Notes: generated by a model not told the origin, from the sequence alone. 64,000 nucleotides of DNA from Clostridium muellerianum (GCF_012926525.1 NZ_JABBNI010000021.1:25594-89593), one strand, 5' to 3'; positions 25,750 to 35,287 are shown, numbered from the stretch's first letter. Made by a program: numbers and translations.

Positions 25750-25774
25750 TATATTCTCTACTAAACTAAAAATA

Positions 25775-25830
25775 AAAAGACAAGAAATTCTGGTTACCTG
25801 TGTAAAGAACTGCAGAATTTCTTGTCTTTT
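25775..25830 (+). terminator. Terminator after the MarR gene
   Basis: Perfect 18-bp stem: AAAAGACAAGAAATTCTG pairs with its complement ending ...TTGTCTTTT; the A-run and T-run make it usable from both sides. Confidence 0.9.
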
Positions 25831-25936
25831 ATTAATTATCAGTTTTAGACTAAGTTGAGTGCACAACAAATTCTAAAACACACTAAAAGAAAACTAAACT
25901 AAACTGAAAACATATACGCCTTTAATCTTATATGTA

Positions 25937-26644
25937 TTATGTTATAGCTAACATATTATACATCTTCATTATCCTAATATCTTCTTTGGATATAGTTAGT
26001 TGATCAATAAGTCCTTGATCTTCTTTTAACGCTTTCTTAGAAATAAGCATTTTAGCTGCAATTGGCATAACTGGGCGAGAAGATATACCAAACATTAGCC
26101 CCCATTTTATTGACGAATCCATAAATGATGCGAGCATGCTAATTATAATCTGTTCCATAGGAGTAGCTTGATTCCTTAAAATAATATTGGTTAATGCATC
26201 ATAATGCTCAATATATCCCCCATATGTATTTTCACACTCCTGATAATTTTCATAACTATCAATATTCATATAAAGCATGACTTTATATCTATTTTCTTCA
26301 GTTTTTGAAAGAACATCTATCACACAACGTATCAATTTATTTGCCCTTCCATCATAAATATAGGAATAAAATTGAGACGATCCTTGAAAAAATGCCGGTT
26401 TCTTACCAGTTACTTGACTTTCTATGCAACTAGGCTCATAGCAAAACAACTGATCTACCTGAATTCTTAACACCTTTGCAATATTGTACAATGTTACAAT
26501 ATCTATCACTATTTCTCCCTTTTCATACTTAGAAACCGTAGCCTTACTCTTATATATCTGGTCAGCTAGTTCTTTAATAGTCATCTTTTTGGCTTTCCGA
26601 AAATTACGAATCCGCTTACCTACTTCTATTGATATTTGTTCCAA
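25937..26644 (-). CDS. XRE-family helix-turn-helix regulator
   Basis: 235 residues with an N-terminal Cro/CI-type HTH (VGKRIRNFRKAKKMTIKELADQIYKSKATVSKYEKGE) and a helical C-terminal domain of unknown ligand. The start is TTG 26644, 7 bp after AGGTGA. It is divergent from the second MalY gene (26864), making that its likely target. Confidence 0.85.
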   Translation of the reverse strand: MEQISIEVGKRIRNFRKAKKMTIKELADQIYKSKATVSKYEKGEIVIDIVTLYNIAKVLRIQVDQLFCYEPSCIESQVTGKKPAFFQGSSQFYSYIYDGRANKLIRCVIDVLSKTEENRYKVMLYMNIDSYENYQECENTYGGYIEHYDALTNIILRNQATPMEQIIISMLASFMDSSIKWGLMFGISSRPVMPIAAKMLISKKALKEDQGLIDQLTISKEDIRIMKMYNMLAIT

Positions 26645-26863
26645 TTTATCACCTCATTATTTGTTTCTTAATAATTGACTATTTTTTAAATAATCCTCAT
26701 AAAATATTTTTTTAAATTATTTTATCATAAATCATGTAATTTTTCTACTCTAGCGAAACTTTATTTAATATTTATCTTTATATAAGAAACTTTAATGGAT
26801 TTGTCTCCTCTAACAATGTGTGATTTAATAGACTTAACAAATTAAAGAAAGGAAGAATTAAAT

Positions 26864-28060
26864 ATGACTTATAATTTTGATGAAATAGTTGACCGTAAAA
26901 ATATTAATGCAATGAATGTGGAAGGTTTTCGTGAATACATTTTTCATGCAGATGCATCTATGAAATTCCCATATGCTGATGATGAATTTGTTAGAATGTG
27001 GGTAGCCGACATGGAGTTTGCAACACCACAAGTAGTTATCGATGCCATAAAAGATAGATTAGATCGCAGAATTTTTGGATATACCAGAGTATTTGATCCA
27101 AAGTACTACGAATCATTTGTTAACTGGACTGAAACCCGTTACAAATGGCACTTTGATAAAGAACATCTAGTTATGTCCAATGGTGTTATTCCTGCTTTGT
27201 ATGAACTAGTTAGTTATATTTGTAAACCTGATGAAAAGGTTTTATTTGTTACTCCTAGTTATGCATATTTTAAGTATGCTGCTGACTTCAATGAACGTGA
27301 AGCTGTATGTTCAGACCTAATCAATACTGATGGTTACTACACTATAAATTTTGAAGATTTAGAAGCTAAGGCGTCAGATGAAAAGACAACTTTATGTATC
27401 TTCTGTAATCCTCATAATCCAAGCGGTAGAGTATGGTCACCTGAAGAACTAAAGCGCGTAGGAGATATCCTAATTAGCAATAATATGTGGGTTATCTCTG
27501 ATGAAATTCACTGCGATTTGCTTAGAATTGGTCAAACACATACACCAATGGCTAAAATATTCCCAGAATACGACAAATTGATTACATGTATGGCTCCAAG
27601 CAAGACCTTTAATATGGCTGGATTCATGATTTCTAATGTCATCATCCCAAATGATGATTTAAGAAAAATCTGGCTTTCAAGGCACTATAACTTTGATAAT
27701 CCATTAAGTATTGTTGCTGCTCAAGCTACTTACGAACATGGTGCTGATTGGCTTGACCAAATGAGAGTTTATCTTGATGAAAACTTCAAATTTGTTGGTG
27801 AATATCTTTCAGAGCATCTTCCAAAAGCAAAATATCGTGTATCAGAAGCAACTTATTTGGCTTGGGTTAACGTTGGAGCTTATTTCTCAAATGAAGAAAG
27901 TCTTCCATTATTCTTCGCCAATAAAGCAGGCGTACTTCTTGAAGGTGGCAATATGTTCGTTCAAAACTCTGATGGTTTCATTAGATTGAATCTTGCATGT
28001 CCACGTTCTACAGTTAAAGAAGGATTGCGTCGTATCTGTGATGCTGTTAACTCTAAATAA
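26864..28060 (+). CDS. MalY/PatB-type PLP-dependent C-S beta-lyase/aminotransferase (second)
   Basis: 398 residues: MWVADMEF, CNPHNPSGRVW (181-191), SDEIH (212-216), and PLP lysine K247 in APSKTFNMAG. It shares domain order with the enzymes at 23670 and 38305 but differs widely in sequence, so substrates probably differ. GGAAGAA precedes ATG 26864. It has its own terminator and a divergent XRE regulator. Confidence 0.9.
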   Translation: MTYNFDEIVDRKNINAMNVEGFREYIFHADASMKFPYADDEFVRMWVADMEFATPQVVIDAIKDRLDRRIFGYTRVFDPKYYESFVNWTETRYKWHFDKEHLVMSNGVIPALYELVSYICKPDEKVLFVTPSYAYFKYAADFNEREAVCSDLINTDGYYTINFEDLEAKASDEKTTLCIFCNPHNPSGRVWSPEELKRVGDILISNNMWVISDEIHCDLLRIGQTHTPMAKIFPEYDKLITCMAPSKTFNMAGFMISNVIIPNDDLRKIWLSRHYNFDNPLSIVAAQATYEHGADWLDQMRVYLDENFKFVGEYLSEHLPKAKYRVSEATYLAWVNVGAYFSNEESLPLFFANKAGVLLEGGNMFVQNSDGFIRLNLACPRSTVKEGLRRICDAVNSK

Positions 28061-28124
28061 TCTGTCTATCTAGACTCAAAATAACATAGTGATAGACATA
28101 TAATAAATAATAATTGATTATAAG

Positions 28125-28165
28125 GAACATTCTTAGATTTATGTAAATCAAATCTAAGGATGTTC
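28125..28165 (+). terminator. Terminator of the second MalY gene
   Basis: 16-bp stem GAACATTCTTAGATTT with its complement (one G-U pair), followed by TTCATTTCT. Confidence 0.75.
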
Positions 28166-28432
28166 TTCATTTCTAAGTTTTTATCGTTATCTAAGTACTT
28201 TTTCTTCTATTTTTCCAGCTAAAACTATATTTGTTTCATGTTATTCCAAAACTTATATTATATTCCAAAAGCAGTTAAAAGTCTAAATAATTCACGAAAC
28301 ATTGTAAACGACTTCTATTATCTTAACTTTATAATCAAAGACAATTAATCTAGTAGCTATACATATTTTTAGACTTATTTCTTATTCAAATCGTTACATT
28401 CACTGTTACGTTGGTTTTTTACCGGATTGGAA

Positions 28433-28729
28433 TCCATTAATCTTTATAATAGCTGAAACTACAGCATTTTCTTCAATAAATTCTAGTATTTTTACTAATA
28501 GCCGTATATTATACAACTTATCTTTGCAAAAAATGCTCCTGCTTTTCTAGGCAAAGTTAACAAAAACAATGTGCCATCTGCAGCTATACTTACTGTTTTT
28601 AGAGGTATTCTTATTGGTATTATACTAAATTACATTATTCCTGAAAAAGCATTTGTAATATTCTCTTCACCTACTACTTTTGGATTAATTTCTAGTTGGA
28701 GCGGAATTGTGATAAGCCACTATACTTAA
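28433..28729 (+). pseudogene. Amino-acid permease remnant (C-terminal third)
   Basis: The plus strand translates to a stretch (IIAETTAFSSINSSIFTNSR, YNLSLQKNAPAFLGKVNKNN, ILNYIIPEKAFVIFSS) that aligns with residues about 290-410 of the permease at 35363 (IIAAVSTLNASIFVNSR, YNLALQKNAPAFLGKVN, INYLLPEQAFTIFSS). The beginning is missing and it ends early at TAA 28727-28729. It shows that the second MalY locus once had a transporter, as the third still does. Confidence 0.85.
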
Positions 28730-28798
28730 CAAAATCATTAACCACTTGTACTGATGCAAGGAAGTAATCCACAATTAGGCTAGAGTTTAAATCAATAT

Positions 28799-29698
28799 TT
28801 ATTTTAACAATAACGAAAGAATAGGAATAGTAAACAATGAAAAAAATGTAGAAAAAAATACTAACTTTGACCCAAATTGAGCATTTCCATTATATTGTTG
28901 AGCTAGCATGGCGGTTGTTGTTCCTGCTGGCATTGCTGCCATAATTACAGTAACACCAGTTACTAGCGAATCAATATGTAAGAATGATAAAACAATATAA
29001 AATGATAATGGTATAGCTACTAGTCTAATAAAAGAAAAATAAACAGCATCTTTATCAAAAATAGACTTTAAATCAACGTCACTTAAAAGCATTCCAATTA
29101 TCATCATGGAAAAAGATGTAGTGGAACTAGATAACCCCTTGATTGTATTACTTAAAAATATAGGTAATTGAATATGAAATATCATAATTGCAAAACCAAT
29201 TTCTACCGCAATAATACATGGATGTGTAATTACTTTTTTAAACACCTCTTTTTTTGTTGTTTTTGTAAACATGGAAATACCCGCTGACCATATAACAATT
29301 CTTTGTGGTAATAAGGCTACTGACATAAATAATAATCCTGTTGCCCCAAACATTGCTTCTGCTATTGGTAATCCGATAAAACTTGCATTGCTGCAAATTG
29401 TAGCATATTTCAAACATACCTGTTTACTTTCATCAAAATTGTTATATAAAAATTTATTAATAAAAATATAAAATAATTGAGCAGCACAAGCTAAAATCAA
29501 AGCTAAACTTGTTTTTAGTAAAATACTAGTTGTCATTTCTATCTGAAAAGAGTTAATAATATTACAGGGTAAAATAATACTAAACATAAGATTTATAAAC
29601 TGACTCCTAGTTTCTTTACTTATATATCCTTTTTTACCTAAATAAAAACCAATTGCTGTAAGAGTAAAAATTTGTAATTGAAGATTTAATGATTGCAT
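28799..29698 (-). CDS. AEC-family (auxin efflux carrier-like) transporter
   Basis: 299 residues with about ten hydrophobic segments in the two-times-five pattern of AEC proteins; FSIILPCNIINSF and AMPAGTTTAMLAQQYNG are family-typical. Bacterial members move malate, malonate or amino acids. AGGAGG before ATG 29698. No partner is obvious; it follows the QueG-like gene on the same strand. Confidence 0.85.
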   Translation of the reverse strand: MQSLNLQLQIFTLTAIGFYLGKKGYISKETRSQFINLMFSIILPCNIINSFQIEMTTSILLKTSLALILACAAQLFYIFINKFLYNNFDESKQVCLKYATICSNASFIGLPIAEAMFGATGLLFMSVALLPQRIVIWSAGISMFTKTTKKEVFKKVITHPCIIAVEIGFAIMIFHIQLPIFLSNTIKGLSSSTTSFSMMIIGMLLSDVDLKSIFDKDAVYFSFIRLVAIPLSFYIVLSFLHIDSLVTGVTVIMAAMPAGTTTAMLAQQYNGNAQFGSKLVFFSTFFSLFTIPILSLLLK

Positions 29699-29759
29699 AA
29701 CTTCCTCCTAAAATTTCATAAACCGCCGCTTATAAATGTACAACTACCTATCACACAAT

Positions 29760-29799
29760 AAAGGGCATATATCCCACCTTTTTGGTAAATATGTCCTTT
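29760..29799. terminator. Terminator between the QueG-like and AEC genes
   Basis: 11-bp stem AAAGGGCATAT/ATATGTCCTTT (one G-U) flanked by TTTGATTTTG. Confidence 0.65.
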
Positions 29800-29865
29800 G
29801 ATTTTGTTTGTATAATGTATAAATAAAGTTTCTATTTAATAAATCATATATTTTTATGTTCTGAA

Positions 29866-30639
29866 TTAGGAGCCAAAATGCTGACAATGAGAAACTCCTT
29901 TTTTTGAAGCAACATCCATGTTACGGTACATTTTAAGATCCTCTCCAACTGGACAGACATCAATACACACGCCACAAGGCCAATGATGCTCATTTTTGAT
30001 ATGGACATGATATTGTGTACATACAACTTTGTCCATTGAATAAATATCTGTGCCGTTTTCCTTAAAACATTGTGACGGACAATTTTTTAAACATTTTTTG
30101 CAATGTATACAAAGATTTTTTTCAAGCATATCATCTGGATTGATAGGAGCATCTGTAAGAATTGATACCATTCTCACACGCGGACCAAATTCTTTGGTAA
30201 TTAAATTGTGACTGTCTCCAATACTTCCCATCCCTGCATAGTATGCCGCAATAACATGTGAAAAAGCTGCATTAGGATTATCAAGTAAAACTTCAATATT
30301 GTAGTAACAATCTCTAGGAAAGAAAATTGCCCTGTAACCCATCTTTGTAGTAATATAATTTGTTAACTGATAAGCCATATCATCCAGAATTCGATTACTG
30401 GTATCATACAGTTCCTGATAAACCATGGATGGTGTAGTGTGAATCATTGGCGCATACAAAGGCACTCCTAATACAATTACATTCTTAGTCCATGGCCAAA
30501 TATTCTGAGGCCAAAACGCCGGTTCTTGAATCGGTATTTCCTCCCACTTTGCCACAGAGCAGCAACGGACAAGATTTGCACCTAAAGAATGTGCTTTTTC
30601 AAAAATTTCATATTTTATTTCTTCGTTTGTCAAATTCAT
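29866..30639 (-). CDS. QueG-like 4Fe-4S protein (epoxyqueuosine reductase-related)
   Basis: 257 residues. The first 150 resemble the cobalamin-binding part of QueG-like proteins; residues 177-188 (CIHCKKCLKNCP) and a later CGVCIDVCPVG form two 4Fe-4S sites. It is shorter than true QueG and lacks the C-terminal HEAT repeats, so it may be a different reductase. GGAGTGG precedes ATG 30639. Confidence 0.75.
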   Translation of the reverse strand: MNLTNEEIKYEIFEKAHSLGANLVRCCSVAKWEEIPIQEPAFWPQNIWPWTKNVIVLGVPLYAPMIHTTPSMVYQELYDTSNRILDDMAYQLTNYITTKMGYRAIFFPRDCYYNIEVLLDNPNAAFSHVIAAYYAGMGSIGDSHNLITKEFGPRVRMVSILTDAPINPDDMLEKNLCIHCKKCLKNCPSQCFKENGTDIYSMDKVVCTQYHVHIKNEHHWPCGVCIDVCPVGEDLKMYRNMDVASKKGVSHCQHFGS

Positions 30640-30729
30640 TTAATCCACTCCTTTTAACTACTTTTTTTGTTATTCTAGATATTTATATAAAAATAAATAT
30701 ATTCTTGTAAGTATGCCCATAAATATAAC

Positions 30730-30756
30730 TAAACAGGAGTGAAAAGCTCCTGTTTA
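30730..30756 (-). terminator. Terminator left behind downstream of the enolase remnant
   Basis: Perfect 10-bp stem TAAACAGGAG/CTCCTGTTTA, 24 bp beyond the stop codon of the decayed enolase-superfamily gene. Confidence 0.8.
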
Positions 30757-30779
30757 GAATTGTTTATATATAGTTCTTT

Positions 30780-31060
30780 CTATTGAATTGTCACAACCTG
30801 GCTCTTTTTGAAAGTCTCCTTCACAATTTCGTTACAAATACCAGGAGGATATGGAATAGACAATTTGCCATTTACAGGTTGATATTCATAAAGGCAGAGT
30901 GCTCTGTTAGATGGTGTCAATGAACATATGACCTATTACATACTTTCTTTACTTCAGTAATTCCACCACAAGTTCCTAAATCAGGCTGAATTACCTGAAG
31001 CGCATTCTGTATGCTGCCAACGTGTATATATTCTTTCTCCGCCTTCAGTTACCTTATTGT
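30780..31060 (-). pseudogene. Remnant of an enolase-superfamily (mandelate racemase-like) gene
   Basis: The minus strand encodes pieces clearly homologous to the intact gene at 33362: the end reads YQPVNGKLSIPYPPGICNEI and KETFKKSQVVTIQ-stop (intact: YQPVDGKFSIPDLPGIGNEI, EETFKNSEIVTIK-stop), and further in, QNALQVIQPDLGTCGGITEV. About 40 residues between them and the whole N-terminal half are deleted, with frame breaks. It lies 20 bp downstream of nhaC, where the enolase gene would sit in an nhaC-enolase operon. Confidence 0.9.
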
Positions 31061-31081
31061 AAATGTATATTTTTATGAACC

Positions 31082-32446
31082 TTAAGAAATCTCTTTGTTA
31101 CCAGAATCAATATCCAAATTCTCCTCTTTTTTCTTTACCCCCATTAGCCCCAACTGAATCGTAATTGCTGTACTCAGAATCAAAAATAATGGATAGAATT
31201 GATATTTTATTACTTCCAAATAAGTACATCCCAATGCTACTTGTACCATCATTGCACCAGCTCCATGCGGTACTATCATTACTGCTACACATGCACCTAT
31301 ATCCAACAGAGTTGCCATCTTCTTTGATGCAACTTTATATTTATCTCCTAATTCCTTTGCAACAGGAGCTGCAATTATAATTGCCATGACATTGTTTACA
31401 ATTGTAGCAGAAAGCACCAAAGAAAGTAAACCAATGATATACTCACAACTCTTTCTGCCTTTAATTTTGTTTGTTGCCACTTTTACTAACCATTCAATAC
31501 CACCATAATAACGAACCAATCCAGCTAATCCCGAAATCATCATTGCAAATACAGCCAGCCAGAACATACTCTCCATACCAGAAGAAAGCGCCTTTGCCCA
31601 TCCAAAAAAGGTAGTAGTTCCAATTGTTATACCTATAATACCAGCTGATCCAATACCTATAGCAAGCACTAAAATTACGTTCAGTCCTAAAAGTGCAAAG
31701 ACTAAGGTGGAGATATATGGAATTATGGTTAAAATGTTATAACTACCAGCTTTCACTGCTGTTGACCCACTGCCCATGCTAAATACTCCATAAGCGACAA
31801 TGGTTATAATCGTTGCTGGAAGCGCAATTAAAAAGTTCGTCTGAAATTTTTCTTTCATATCTGCTCCAGCACCTCTAACTGCACAAATTGTTGTAGCTGC
31901 AATCATGGAAAGGTTGTCTCCAAAATAAGCACCTGTAATGACCGCAGCGCCTGCCATACCCGGATTCAAGCCTGCACCTTTAGCCAATGCAACAGTCACT
32001 GGAATCATTGTAGCCATTGTTCCCATAGAAGTACCAATACATGTAGAAATAATTGCACATATAGCAAAAATACCAGGTACCAAGAAATAGCTTGGAATCA
32101 AAGAAATTCCTAAATTCACAATTGATTTCTCGCCTCCAATTGCAGTGCAGACACTTGCAAAACCACCTGCCATCAATACCATGAGTCCCAGTTGCATAAC
32201 ACCAGGCTGCCCTGCATTTTCACAGTAAAGATCTATCTTCTCTGAAATAGTCTTCTTTCGATCGAAACAAATTATTGCTACCAAAATTGCAATCAATATA
32301 GCTACATAACGGGACATTATCGTGAACGGGTTCTTAGTTTTTAATACCGTAAATACAATACCACAACCTACATATAAGCCTAAAAACACCAAAAGCGGCA
32401 ACAATGCCTTAGCACCATAATTCTTTTCACTTCTCTTTTCGTTCAT
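31082..32446 (-). CDS. NhaC-family Na+/H+ antiporter-like transporter
   Basis: 454 residues, about 11-12 membrane segments; GGEKSIVNLGISLIPSYFLVPG, GTSMGTMATMIPVTVALAKG and AAVITGAYFGDNLSMIAATT are NhaC hallmarks. Relatives exchange Na+/H+ or organic-acid/amine pairs (malate/lactate, arginine/ornithine types), so it may import the enolase substrate. GAGAGG precedes ATG 32446. It follows promoter/operator 32856-32910 by a 410-nt leader, and the remnant of an enolase-type gene lies directly downstream. Confidence 0.9.
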   Translation of the reverse strand: MNEKRSEKNYGAKALLPLLVFLGLYVGCGIVFTVLKTKNPFTIMSRYVAILIAILVAIICFDRKKTISEKIDLYCENAGQPGVMQLGLMVLMAGGFASVCTAIGGEKSIVNLGISLIPSYFLVPGIFAICAIISTCIGTSMGTMATMIPVTVALAKGAGLNPGMAGAAVITGAYFGDNLSMIAATTICAVRGAGADMKEKFQTNFLIALPATIITIVAYGVFSMGSGSTAVKAGSYNILTIIPYISTLVFALLGLNVILVLAIGIGSAGIIGITIGTTTFFGWAKALSSGMESMFWLAVFAMMISGLAGLVRYYGGIEWLVKVATNKIKGRKSCEYIIGLLSLVLSATIVNNVMAIIIAAPVAKELGDKYKVASKKMATLLDIGACVAVMIVPHGAGAMMVQVALGCTYLEVIKYQFYPLFLILSTAITIQLGLMGVKKKEENLDIDSGNKEIS

Positions 32447-32655
32447 ACTATTTTCCTCTCTTTATTTGACTTTTGTACATTCTCTTTTGTATTTCCATTT
32501 TTTATGACACTTCAATGTGTCAATCAGCCTTTTAATAAACATATTTTTCTGAAAATGAATGCTGATAAAACATATACATACGTTTTCAAAAAAAAGTTTA
32601 TAATCTGTCTGTGGAAGGATTCTGCCTATCCATTACTATCGATACTATAAATAAC

Positions 32656-32797
32656 CTATACATCTTCGTCCCTTACAATAAGGTCTTTGTCAAGAGCACC
32701 TGAAATCATACTCAGAAATGACTCTCTGTAATCACTATAAACCTTTGCAGTCGCAGGACAATTTTTATTGTGATTTGGAGCTAAGCATTCATTTCAA
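32656..32797 (-). pseudogene. Unrecognised gene remnant in the nhaC leader
   Basis: An open stretch of about 45 codons ends at TAG 32656-32658. It includes APNHNKNCPATAKVYSDYRE and SMISGALDKDLIVRDEDV, which read as real protein, but no start or ribosome site exists. I do not know the family. It sits between promoter and nhaC, so a gene was probably lost here. Confidence 0.45.
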
Positions 32798-32855
32798 TGA
32801 CCTATTAGAAATTATACTTAAAATCCACAATTCATAAAGCTCACCTCTTTATTAA

Positions 32856-32910
32856 AGTTTGACCGTCAAACTATTAACTACATAATATCATCATTTCATC
32901 GTATTGTCAA
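32856..32910 (-). promoter_or_regulatory. Promoter/operator A of the MarR regulon (nhaC)
   Basis: Minus strand TTGACA (32905-32910), 17-bp spacer, TATTAT (32882-32887), then 9 bp later the inverted repeat AGTTTGA-CCG-TCAAACT (32856-32872), placed over the transcription start. The same layout recurs at 34960 and 36873. Confidence 0.85.
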
Positions 32911-33010
32911 TGATATAGCAGCATTATTTAAGATAAAAATTATTTTTTATGCTTGATATAGTTTTTAATTCAAACCTTTTTAACTTTATATTCTCTGCTG
33001 CTGTGCTATA

Positions 33011-33038
33011 TTTACAATAGATAAAAGTCTAGTATAAT
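33011..33038 (+). promoter_or_regulatory. Orphan copy of a marR promoter
   Basis: TTTACA, 16 bp, TATAAT, with CTAGTATAATCAA as at 37041-37050 before the intact MarR gene. The whole block 32851-33050 is homologous to 36868-37063, but no MarR gene follows; 33040-33317 holds no recognisable gene. Confidence 0.7.
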
Positions 33039-33317
33039 CAAGCTAATTCTACATTTGTTTCTAGTAAATCATCCGAATTCCTCTTCTCATGCATTCATCC
33101 GTTTGTTTTAGAATTGCTTTCATACCTGCAATTTTAAAATTGTTTATCCACCCTTGTATATATCACTTCAACTTGTCCATAAGAAATCCATTTCCCCATC
33201 CATTACTTCCTGATGTATATTCCTTTATTTTCAATTTCATTTTGGCAATAGCCTTTGAAGGATACTATTATTTTGTGCAAATCAACGAAATAAGAATCTT
33301 TGTGATCTTATAGTAAA

Positions 33318-33342
33318 AGGACGTATCAAACTGATACGTCCT
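33318..33342 (-). terminator. Terminator of the enolase-superfamily gene
   Basis: Perfect 11-bp stem AGGACGTATCA/TGATACGTCCT with a 3-base loop; leftward it is followed by TTTTACT. Confidence 0.85.
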
Positions 33343-33361
33343 AATCTTTTCATATGACTCG

Positions 33362-34534
33362 TTATTTAATTGTAACAATTTCACTATTTTTAAAAGTCTC
33401 TTCAGCAATTTCGTTTCCAATACCCGGTAAATCAGGAATAGAAAATTTTCCATCCACAGGCTGATAATCATGTTTGGTAAGACCCACCATTTTAGGCATT
33501 ACGGTATTAATATTGTATTCGTGTATTACAAAATTAGGGATGGCACACTCAAGCTGTAGTGAAGCTGCTGTAACCAATGGGCTTCCACAAACATGAATCT
33601 GCACACCCGTTTCATACAAATAAGCCATGTCACAAATCTTCTTTACCTCAGTAATCCCTCCGCATGTTCCTATATCTGGCTGGATGATTTGAATTGCATT
33701 TTGTTCAAAATATTGGCGATATTGCCAGCGGGAATATATACGCTCACCACTGGCTACAGGAATACCGGTTTCCTTGTAGACATAGGAAAGAAGATCAGGA
33801 TGAGGAGTCGTAGGCTCTTCATAGTACAAAATGCCATATTTTCGAGCCATATTTCCATACTGTACAGCAGAAAGTTTATCTGTATAGCAATGGTTTTCTA
33901 ATATAATATCAACCTTTTTTCCAACTGCATTTCGAACGGCAGCAATACGTGCCTCAACAGTTTCCATATAATTAGGATCCAAAAAAGCCGTTTGTGAAGT
34001 TTCCGGATAACGTCCTTCATCCTCTCGGAATGTAAGAAAATTGATTTTGATAGCATCGAAACCTTTTTGAACAGCAATTTCAGCTACACGGGCATAGTCT
34101 TGAGGTGTTCTTGCTGGCTTTCGATTTTCTCCCCAATCATTTTGCAGCTGGCTTGCATATGCACGCAGGCTGTTACGCTGTTTTCCACCAAGCAATTTAT
34201 AAACAGGCATATTAAATGCTTTTCCTTTAATATCCCAGAGGGCAATATCAAATGCACTAATGCCTCCAAAAGTTAGCGGACCACCATTTAAGGCAAAAAA
34301 GCAGTGTCGGTAAAGTTTTTGCCAGATTACTTCGTGGTCTAATGGATCCATACCAATCAGCATCGGCGCAAGATCCTGCAAGATGCCAAATGCTGCATTC
34401 AATGTATCACCATAAGATAATGCCACTTCTCCATCTCCATAGATTCCGACATCTGTATAGATGCGGCAAAACAGGGGTCTCCACCCGTCCTCAACAGGAT
34501 TGGAAAAAAGAAGATCGATTTTTGTGATTTTCAT
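33362..34534 (-). CDS. Enolase-superfamily (mandelate racemase/muconate lactonizing, sugar-acid dehydratase-like) enzyme
   Basis: 390 residues. A capping domain (1-120) is followed by a TIM barrel with KIN at 163-165, metal ligands E213 (ENH), E239 (EEP) and E264 (GER), and the QPDIGTCGGI strand at 285-294. H215 two residues after the first ligand and H314 in HVCGSP match the general acid/base pair of the galactonate/mannonate dehydratase subgroup, so dehydration of an acid sugar or hydroxy acid is likelier than racemisation. AGGAGAATAAATT precedes ATG 34534. Promoter/operator B lies 430 bp upstream, with a decayed nhaC between. Confidence 0.88.
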   Translation of the reverse strand: MKITKIDLLFSNPVEDGWRPLFCRIYTDVGIYGDGEVALSYGDTLNAAFGILQDLAPMLIGMDPLDHEVIWQKLYRHCFFALNGGPLTFGGISAFDIALWDIKGKAFNMPVYKLLGGKQRNSLRAYASQLQNDWGENRKPARTPQDYARVAEIAVQKGFDAIKINFLTFREDEGRYPETSQTAFLDPNYMETVEARIAAVRNAVGKKVDIILENHCYTDKLSAVQYGNMARKYGILYYEEPTTPHPDLLSYVYKETGIPVASGERIYSRWQYRQYFEQNAIQIIQPDIGTCGGITEVKKICDMAYLYETGVQIHVCGSPLVTAASLQLECAIPNFVIHEYNINTVMPKMVGLTKHDYQPVDGKFSIPDLPGIGNEIAEETFKNSEIVTIK

Positions 34535-34664
34535 AATTTATTCTCCTTTGTTTTTATTTTTTAATGAGATACTTCAAAACTGGATGCTAGTTATAGTAAA
34601 TATAACGAGAAACAGTACATAGAACTGGTATTTGAGCACTTATAAATAAGTACATCTCAGCTCC

Positions 34665-34867
34665 TACCTCAGATAATCTTTTTTGTTACTACATTAACCA
34701 TTCAGTCAATACCGTTGTAGTATCTTACAAACCCTATCAGGTCAGAAATCATCATAGAAAATACTTCCACCCAGAATATACTCTCCATTCCAGATGAGAC
34801 GACCTACGCCCACCCGAAATATAAAGCAGAGCGGCAGCTCCATAATTTTTGTTATTTTCTCTTTCAT
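34665..34867 (-). pseudogene. Remnant of an NhaC-type transporter gene
   Basis: Reading leftward from ATG 34867 the first codons resemble the NhaC start (MKEKITKIMELP); then, after a large deletion, come SSGMESIFW, MMISDLIGFVRYYNGID and VNVVTKKI, matching SSGMESMFW, MMISGLAGLVRYYGGIE and VKVATNKI of the intact transporter at 31082. Stops and frameshifts interrupt it. It lies directly upstream of the intact enolase-type gene. Confidence 0.85.
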
Positions 34868-34959
34868 CCCTTTTTTGTCTATGCATTAGGTTTGTGTATC
34901 AAACTTTTCCTTCCTTCTATTAGGTACTTTATTCGTTGGCCATATTACACGTCTATAAT
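34868..34959. other. Leader between operator B and the decayed nhaC
   Basis: Short non-coding stretch; nothing further seen. To the right, 35016-35287 contains an open 33-codon minus-strand piece (NQHKIGHSIAKKKVSKEIIF) that I cannot assign. Confidence 0.3.
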
Positions 34960-35015
34960 AGTTTTGTAGTCAAACTATTTAAAATTATATTATCACTGTG
35001 ATAGGTTATTGTCAA
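34960..35015 (-). promoter_or_regulatory. Promoter/operator B of the MarR regulon (enolase)
   Basis: Minus strand TTGACA (35010-35015), 17-bp spacer, TAATAT (34987-34992), then AGTTTTGTAGTCAAACT at 34960-34976, extended on both sides to 8-bp arms AATAGTTT/AAACTATT. Confidence 0.85.
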
Positions 35016-35287
35016 TAATTTGTGGTTGCATAAATTGTACGTATTTGGTTTTCTAAAGCTAACATGATATGTCTTGCCAAAACTATCAACGTATGTGCCA
35101 CCCTAAAATCGTAAGAACGACTTTGAAACTCTTTGCCAGGTTTCAAAAATGATTTCTTTAGATACCTTTTTCTTAGCAATACTATGCCCAATTTTATGTT
35201 GATTTAAAAAGAACAACACACCTACAATTCCTACTACTTCCACTCACATCACCTCCAGTCTTTGTGCTACAATAGCAAAGACCAAAA

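Noticed and set aside
33089..33313. 74-codon plus-strand frame
   Set aside because: Rich in Phe/Ile/Pro with no motif or ribosome site; it follows an orphan promoter but bears no resemblance to MarR proteins.
35016..35287. Possible gene remnant (NQHKIGHSIAKKKVSKEIIF)
   Set aside because: Open for only about 33 codons, no homologous intact gene in the window, family not recognised.
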